Origin: SIG636 sp045537905
GTDB lineage: Bacteria > Bacillota > Clostridia > Oscillospirales > CAG-382
Assembly: GCA_045537905.1 (NCBI GenBank)
Contig: JAZSQJ010000051.1
Location: 1 to 9,526, forward strand
DNA: 9,526 bases
Direction of reading: 5' to 3'
Shown: piece by piece, positions 6,553 to 9,526 of the stretch
Layout of the letters: every line of letters starts with the position of its first letter
How positions within the stretch are numbered: the stretch's first letter is position 1
The notes under the pieces: model-generated
What the model saw: only the letters and a program-made list of their open reading frames with translations
Databases searched by the model: none
What the model was told of the DNA's origin: nothing
Made by a program: the position numbers and the translations under genes

Positions 6553-7251
6553 ATGGAAGGTCTTAGTGCTTGGTGGAACAGCCTTAGCGACGACTTTTAT
6601 CTGTGCTTTATAAAAGAAGACAGGTATAAGCTTGTTACCGAGGGTATCGGTATTACAATAAAGGTTTCTCTTTTAGCCATACTGCTTGGTATAGCTATTG
6701 GCTTTTTGATAGGACTTTGCAGTCTTTCCAAAAACAAGTTTCTTAATTTTATAGGTAAGCTGTACACGGATATTATCAGAGGTACTCCCTCCGTTACTCA
6801 GCTTATGATTATCTACTTTGTTGTGTTCGCCAGCGTCCATTGGGAAAAATGGATTATTGCCGCCATTGCCTTCGGTATCAATTCCGGCGCCTACGTTTCG
6901 GAAATAATAAGGGCGGGTATTTTGTCCATAGACAAGGGGCAGACCGAGGCAGGCCGTTCCCTGGGTCTCAGTGCAGCCCAGACTATGATCAGCATCGTGG
7001 TGCCCCAAGCGGTTAAGAACATCTTCCCCGCTTTGTGTAACGAGTTTATAGTGCTTATTAAGGAAACCGCTATCGTTGGTTACATAGGCCTTGTGGATAT
7101 CCAAAAGGCGGCAGACCTTATCAAGAGCGCCACCTACGAGCCTTTTCTTCCCCTGCTGGCATCGGCAATAATTTACTTTGTACTTATTAAGATTTTGACC
7201 GTTTCTCTCGGCTATATAGAAAAAGCCCTAAGAAAGTCCGACGTAAGATAA
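6553..7251 (+). CDS. Polar amino acid ABC transporter permease (HisM/GlnP type)
   Basis: The 232-residue integral membrane subunit belongs to a polar amino acid (PAAT-type) importer. It has hydrophobic segments at about 31-58, 80-95, 98-125, 145-180 and 195-220. The family signature IIRGTPSVTQL lies at 74-84. The cytoplasmic EAA loop that docks on the ATPase (EAGRSLGLSAAQTMISIVVP, 132-151) is complete, and is followed by NEFIVLIKETA, also typical. It would form a homodimer, since only one permease gene is present. AGGAGG (6541-6546) sits six bases before the ATG. It is the first gene of a three-gene rightward operon, and the ATPase gene follows after 12 bases. Length and motifs are normal for the family. 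Confidence 0.93.
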   Translation: MEGLSAWWNSLSDDFYLCFIKEDRYKLVTEGIGITIKVSLLAILLGIAIGFLIGLCSLSKNKFLNFIGKLYTDIIRGTPSVTQLMIIYFVVFASVHWEKWIIAAIAFGINSGAYVSEIIRAGILSIDKGQTEAGRSLGLSAAQTMISIVVPQAVKNIFPALCNEFIVLIKETAIVGYIGLVDIQKAADLIKSATYEPFLPLLASAIIYFVLIKILTVSLGYIEKALRKSDVR

Positions 7252-7263
7252 GGAGGAACGGAT

Positions 7264-7986
7264 ATGATTACGGTAAAAAACCTACATAAAAGCTTTGGCA
7301 AGCTTAACGTGCTTTGCGGTATAGACGAGCATATCTCCCAGGGTGAGGTCGTAGTGGTTATAGGTCCCTCCGGCTCCGGTAAAAGCACCTTCCTCCGTTG
7401 CCTTAACCTGCTTGAACAGCCTACCGACGGTGAGATATCCATCGACGGTGAGGTAATAAACGCTCCCAAGGTTAACGTAAACAGAATACGCCAGAAAATG
7501 GGTATGGTGTTCCAGCAGTTTAACCTGTTTCCCCATCTTACTATAATGGAAAACATTACCCTTGCTCCCGTCAAGCTGAAGAAGATGACTAAGGAGGAGG
7601 CTGTACAGAAGGGTGAGGAGCTGCTTTTAAGGGTTGGGCTTGCCGACAAGGCAAATAACTACCCTGCCCAGCTTTCCGGCGGACAGAAGCAGAGGGTTGC
7701 CATTGCACGTGCCTTGGCAATGCAGCCTGAGATAATGCTGTTTGACGAGCCTACCTCTGCCCTGGACCCTGAGATGGTTGGCGAGGTGCTTGACGTTATG
7801 AAGGACCTTGCAAGGTCAGGTATGACTATGGTTGTGGTTACCCACGAGATGGGCTTTGCCCGTGAAGTAGGTACCAGAGTTTTGTTTATGGACGGCGGCG
7901 TTATTGTAGAAAACGGCAGTCCTGAGCAAATCTTCGGCAACCCTCAAAACGAAAGAACGAAAAACTTCCTCAGTAAGGTTCTTTAA
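7264..7986 (+). CDS. Amino acid ABC transporter ATP-binding protein (GlnQ/HisP type)
   Basis: The 240-residue ATPase subunit powers the importer from the cytoplasmic face. All motifs are intact: Walker A GPSGSGKST (34-42), the Q-loop in VFQQFNLFPHLT (82-93), the signature LSGGQKQR (137-144), Walker B IMLFDEP with catalytic Glu162 (157-163), the D-loop SALD (165-168) and the H-loop His194. FQQFNLFPHLT and the ALDPEMVGEVL stretch are characteristic of the glutamine/histidine subgroup. The AAGGAGG box (7250-7256) overlaps the stop codon of the permease gene, and the ATG is seven bases later, indicating co-translation. No anomalies are seen. The exact amino acid cannot be inferred from this subunit. 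Confidence 0.96.
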   Translation: MITVKNLHKSFGKLNVLCGIDEHISQGEVVVVIGPSGSGKSTFLRCLNLLEQPTDGEISIDGEVINAPKVNVNRIRQKMGMVFQQFNLFPHLTIMENITLAPVKLKKMTKEEAVQKGEELLLRVGLADKANNYPAQLSGGQKQRVAIARALAMQPEIMLFDEPTSALDPEMVGEVLDVMKDLARSGMTMVVVTHEMGFAREVGTRVLFMDGGVIVENGSPEQIFGNPQNERTKNFLSKVL

Positions 7987-8016
7987 CAAACGGATAATAA
8001 GGGGCAAAACGCCTTT

Positions 8017-8022
8017 TATAAT
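8017..8022 (+). promoter_or_regulatory. Possible internal -10 box before the binding-protein gene
   Basis: A perfect TATAAT occurs in the 67-base gap between the ATPase and binding-protein genes. No reasonable -35 box is seen 16-18 bases upstream (ATAATA at 17), and the gap is A/T-rich, so this may be chance. If real, it would give the last gene extra transcription. A weak imperfect hairpin (AAGGGGCAAAACGCCTT, about 7999-8015) precedes it. Confidence 0.25.
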
Positions 8023-8053
8023 AAAAAATATTTTAATAAGGAGAATATCCAAA

Positions 8054-8935
8054 ATGAAGAAAATCATCGCACTTGTAATGGCAGTTCTTATGGTTTCTAC
8101 CCTCTTTGTTGCTTGCGCAGGTAAAGAAGAAGAGACCAAGACTCTCGTTTTCGGCACCAATGCAGAGTTCCCTCCCTTTGAGTTCGTAGCAGCCAACGGC
8201 GTTATCGGTCAGTTTGACGGTATCGACATCGCTATCGCCGACAAGATCGCAAAGGACAACGGTATGAAGGCAGAGATCTCCAATATGGAATTTGACTCCC
8301 TTCTCATCGCTTTGTCCAACGGTCAGGTTGACGCAGTTATCGCAGGTATGACTGTTAAGCCCGACAGAGCTGAAAAGGTTGACTTCTCTATCTCCTACTA
8401 CAAGGCTACTCAGGTTATGATCGTTAAGGAAGACTCCACCATCGCTAAGGCTTCCGATATGGCTGACAAGAGAATTGCCGTTATCCAGGGCTACACCGGT
8501 GAAAGCATCGTTAACGACCTTGGCTACAAGTCCACCTCCTTCAAGAAGGGCACCGACGCTATTATGGAGCTTGTAAATGATAAGGCTGACGTTGTTGTTA
8601 TCGACTCTGCTACCGCCGGTAAGTACGTTGCTGACAACGAAGGTCTTAAGATAGTTGAAGACGCTGACGCTTTTGCAAACGAAGAATACGCTATCGCTGT
8701 TAAGAAGGGCAACAAGGAGCTTCTTGACAAGATCAACGCTTCTCTCAAGAAGATGCTTGAAGACGGCACCATCGCTGCTCTTGGCGACAAATACTCCGTA
8801 GCAGGCGAAGAAGAGTCCTCTGAAGCTGCTTCTGCTGAGTCCTCTGAGGCTGCTTCCGCAGAATCCTCCGAGGCTGCTTCCGCAGAATCCTCTGAGGCTG
8901 CTTCTGCTGAATCCTCCGAGGCTTCCGTTGCATAG
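8054..8935 (+). CDS. Amino acid ABC transporter substrate-binding lipoprotein
   Basis: The 293-residue protein begins with a lipoprotein signal (MKK, hydrophobic 4-18, lipobox FVAC), so Cys21 would be lipidated and the protein tethered outside the membrane. Residues 30-248 form an SBP_bac_3 (cluster F) fold: FGTNAEFPPFEF (33-44), FDGIDIAIA (54-62), and AGMTVKPDRAEKVDFSISYY (97-116), whose Arg105 should bind the substrate carboxylate. VVIDSATAGKYV (181-192) follows, with Asp184 suited to the amino group. Unusually, residues 255-293 are a C-terminal tail of SSEAASAE repeats. Codons look strongly optimised (ATC, AAG, GTT, GCT) compared with neighbouring genes, as expected for an abundant receptor. 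AAGGAG (8038-8043) lies ten bases before the ATG. It is the last gene of the operon, closed by a strong terminator. Confidence 0.94.
   Translation: MKKIIALVMAVLMVSTLFVACAGKEEETKTLVFGTNAEFPPFEFVAANGVIGQFDGIDIAIADKIAKDNGMKAEISNMEFDSLLIALSNGQVDAVIAGMTVKPDRAEKVDFSISYYKATQVMIVKEDSTIAKASDMADKRIAVIQGYTGESIVNDLGYKSTSFKKGTDAIMELVNDKADVVVIDSATAGKYVADNEGLKIVEDADAFANEEYAIAVKKGNKELLDKINASLKKMLEDGTIAALGDKYSVAGEEESSEAASAESSEAASAESSEAASAESSEAASAESSEASVA
8816..8932 (+). repeat. 24-base tandem repeat encoding SSEAASAE
   Basis: Four full 24-base units plus a partial fifth encode four copies of SSEAASAE and a closing SSEASVA. Units differ only at synonymous third positions (TCC/TCT, GAG/GAA, GCT/GCA), so the protein pattern is kept while the DNA drifts. 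The tail is acidic and probably disordered. It follows the folded binding domain directly and ends at the stop codon. Confidence 0.92.
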
Positions 8936-8952
8936 TTTAAGCTTAATCCATC

Positions 8953-8990
8953 AAAAAGGAGACAACCGAAAAGGGTTGCCTCCTTTTTTT
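8953..8990. terminator. Strong terminator after the ABC operon, probably bidirectional
   Basis: The stem is 8953-8967 with 8974-8988, loop GAAAAG, followed by TTTTTTT (8984-8990). The + strand stem has one A/C mismatch (8962/8979). On the - strand that position becomes a G-U wobble and the stem is followed by TTTTT, so it could also stop a leftward transcript coming from the gene-free region to its right. Confidence 0.9.
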
Positions 8991-8991
8991 G

Positions 8992-9264
8992 TCCGATAAG
9001 TTTTATCAAAGGCGGAAAACAAGCCAGCCTGCAAATAAGTCCTTATGCCTGGCGCAGACGGAAGTGTCCCCGCTAGCCGTTTTGCCTAGGACCGTCGGGG
9101 ACGCCGTTTCCTACACGGTGCTACCTCTTACGCCCAATCAAAACCACGAGGACGTGCAAAGCGTTACGAGGCAGACCACCAATAAGTCGTCCCTTGCTAC
9201 CCGTTTCATTTTATTAGAATACGCAGCGTTTCTGCACCCCGATTAGCACCCACGCCAAGGGATA
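8992..9264. other. Gene-free stretch with foldable segments, unassigned
   Basis: I see no convincing gene here. An 85-codon open frame (8989-9246) has no ribosome site and no recognisable domain. Base composition and CpG content look unlike the flanking genes. Local structures are visible. One is GTCCCCG (9066-9072) with CGGGGAC (9096-9102), extended outward by ACGG/CCGT (9058-9061 with 9104-9107). Others are GCCAG with CTGGC (about 9023-9053) and GCAG with CTGC near 9222-9235. I compared it from memory with RNase P RNA, tmRNA, SRP RNA, 6S RNA and T-box leaders; none fits. It may be the 5' part of the RNA candidate that follows, or a separate RNA. Confidence 0.35.
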
Positions 9265-9340
9265 GGAAAAATTGTGTGGAATGGACGAATCTAGGTGATA
9301 GGCGTACTTAGTACGTCGAACCGACGGGTTCGTTCATAGC
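9265..9340 (+). ncRNA. Candidate structured RNA, diverged relative C
   Basis: This segment aligns without gaps to bases 1-36 of the window repeat (9265-9300; 13 of 16 identical over 9285-9300). It aligns again at 9311-9334 with 83-104, with a two-base insertion. The variable middle is about ten bases instead of 46 and lacks the palindrome. The outer helix is kept: ACGAATC (9285-9291) with GGTTCGT (9327-9333) using a U-G pair, and 9294-9296 with 9320-9322. There, C32-G92 of the repeat becomes U9296-A9320. A competing local hairpin (CGAACC/GGTTCG, 9317-9332) and CGTAC/GTACG (9303-9315) are possible. The U-G pair favours + strand transcription. The RNA class is not recognised. Confidence 0.45.
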
Positions 9341-9359
9341 AAAAATTATATAATATAAA

Positions 9360-9397
9360 AAAGTTAAAGGTGGTACTTTTGTGCCACCTTTAACTTT
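9360..9397. terminator. Long hairpin after element C
   Basis: A 17-pair stem (9360-9376 with 9381-9397) has loop TTTT. Its only non-Watson-Crick pair is T9374-G9383, which is a stable wobble on the + strand but a mismatch on the - strand. Downstream on + there is just ACAGC after the stem's own TTT. On - the hairpin runs into TTTTTTATATTAT, a better terminator tail. It lies 25 bases after element C, across an A-rich linker, matching the layout after copy A. Confidence 0.65.
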
Positions 9398-9398
9398 A

Positions 9399-9429
9399 CA
9401 GCTTGATGACAAACCTTGTCAACAAGCTG
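9399..9429. repeat. Hairpin just upstream of the right repeat copy
   Basis: CAGCTTG-A-TGACAA pairs with TTGTCA-A-CAAGCTG around a three-base loop, with a single A/A mismatch (9406/9422). It starts two bases after the previous hairpin and ends nine bases before the right-hand 88-base repeat. It may be a 5' domain of that element; the left copy is cut by the window edge, so the sequence before it cannot be compared. Confidence 0.6.
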
Positions 9430-9438
9430 GCAGAGTGC

Positions 9439-9526
9439 TGAGAAAGAGTGCAGACAAGACGAACCGAGGCGATAACTGTAATACCACCCCACAAAAATAT
9501 ATTTTTGTGGGGACCCCGGAGTACTG
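9439..9526 (+). repeat. 88-base direct repeat, right copy (RNA candidate copy B, cut by window end)
   Basis: Identical to bases 1-88 and truncated by the window end before the 3' arm of the predicted outer helix (equivalent to 89-104). It preserves the ACGAACC arm, the AGGCGATA block and the 26-base palindrome (9487-9512). It follows the related element C and its hairpin directly, so C and B are tandem related units. Confidence 0.9.

Noticed and set aside
8524..9009. A 161-codon - strand frame with an EASEDSAEA repeat
   Set aside because: Its repeat is simply the complement of the SSEAASAE-coding tail of the binding protein, and the rest is antisense to that gene.
8989..9246. An 85-codon + strand open frame after the ABC operon
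   Set aside because: It begins inside the terminator T-run, lacks a Shine-Dalgarno box and matches no family I know. The region looks more like structured non-coding sequence.
8992..9340. RNase P RNA, tmRNA, SRP RNA or 6S RNA
   Set aside because: The size would suit some of them and one - strand block resembles part of RNase P, but the invariant blocks of each are missing: GAGGAAAGTCC for RNase P, the tRNA-like ends and tag frame for tmRNA, and GGAAGGAAGCAGC for SRP.
9363..9394. T-box antiterminator suggested by AAAGGTGGTAC
   Set aside because: The sequence is one arm of a near-perfect hairpin, the full T-box sequence is not present, and there is no aminoacyl-tRNA synthetase or biosynthesis gene downstream in the window.
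1..9526. Plasmid or phage genome, suggested by direct terminal repeats
   Set aside because: No replication, partition, integrase, capsid or transposase gene is present; all genes are chromosomal transport or housekeeping types.

Overview
The window looks like a piece of the chromosome of a Gram-positive gut-type Clostridia (Bacillota, possibly Oscillospiraceae/Ruminococcaceae). The reasons are strong AGGAGG-type ribosome binding sites, a DUF1292 protein, lipoproteins with a Ser/Glu/Ala-rich tail, many intrinsic terminators, and solute uptake by NSS, SSS and PAAT-type ABC transporters. This is an inference from gene content and style; no rRNA or other taxonomic marker is present.

Layout. Bases 1-250 hold a repeated, foldable element and two hairpins. 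Two leftward genes follow: a DUF1292 protein (254-529) and, upstream of it, a YgjP-type zinc metallopeptidase (578-1156). A compact divergent control region (1174-1237) has two consensus sigma-A promoters back to back. Its rightward promoter drives a secreted glycoside-hydrolase-like protein (1259-3193), whose end overlaps a sodium:amino-acid symporter of the NSS family (3183-4568). A repeat-like hairpin cluster and a shared bidirectional terminator separate this from the leftward sodium/proline symporter putP (4735-6282). A rightward polar amino acid ABC operon follows: permease (6553-7251), ATPase (7264-7986) and binding lipoprotein (8054-8935), closed by a strong terminator. The last 590 bases contain no convincing gene.

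How the genes fit together. All three transport systems import amino acids or similar small organic solutes: two by sodium gradient and one by ATP. The hydrolase-like lipoprotein is the only carbohydrate-related gene and is translationally coupled to an amino acid transporter, an unexpected pairing.

Most notable. The first 88 and last 88 bases are identical. A diverged relative of the same element lies at about 9265-9340. Aligning the two gives conserved blocks, one compensatory base-pair change (C-G to U-A) and one compatible change (C-G to U-G) in the same predicted helix. In both the window-start copy and the relative, the core is followed by an A-rich linker of about 25 bases and a long near-perfect hairpin. 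This points to a structured RNA family, probably read on the + strand, that I do not recognise. The window ends may simply reflect an assembly that broke in a repeat, or a circular sequence.
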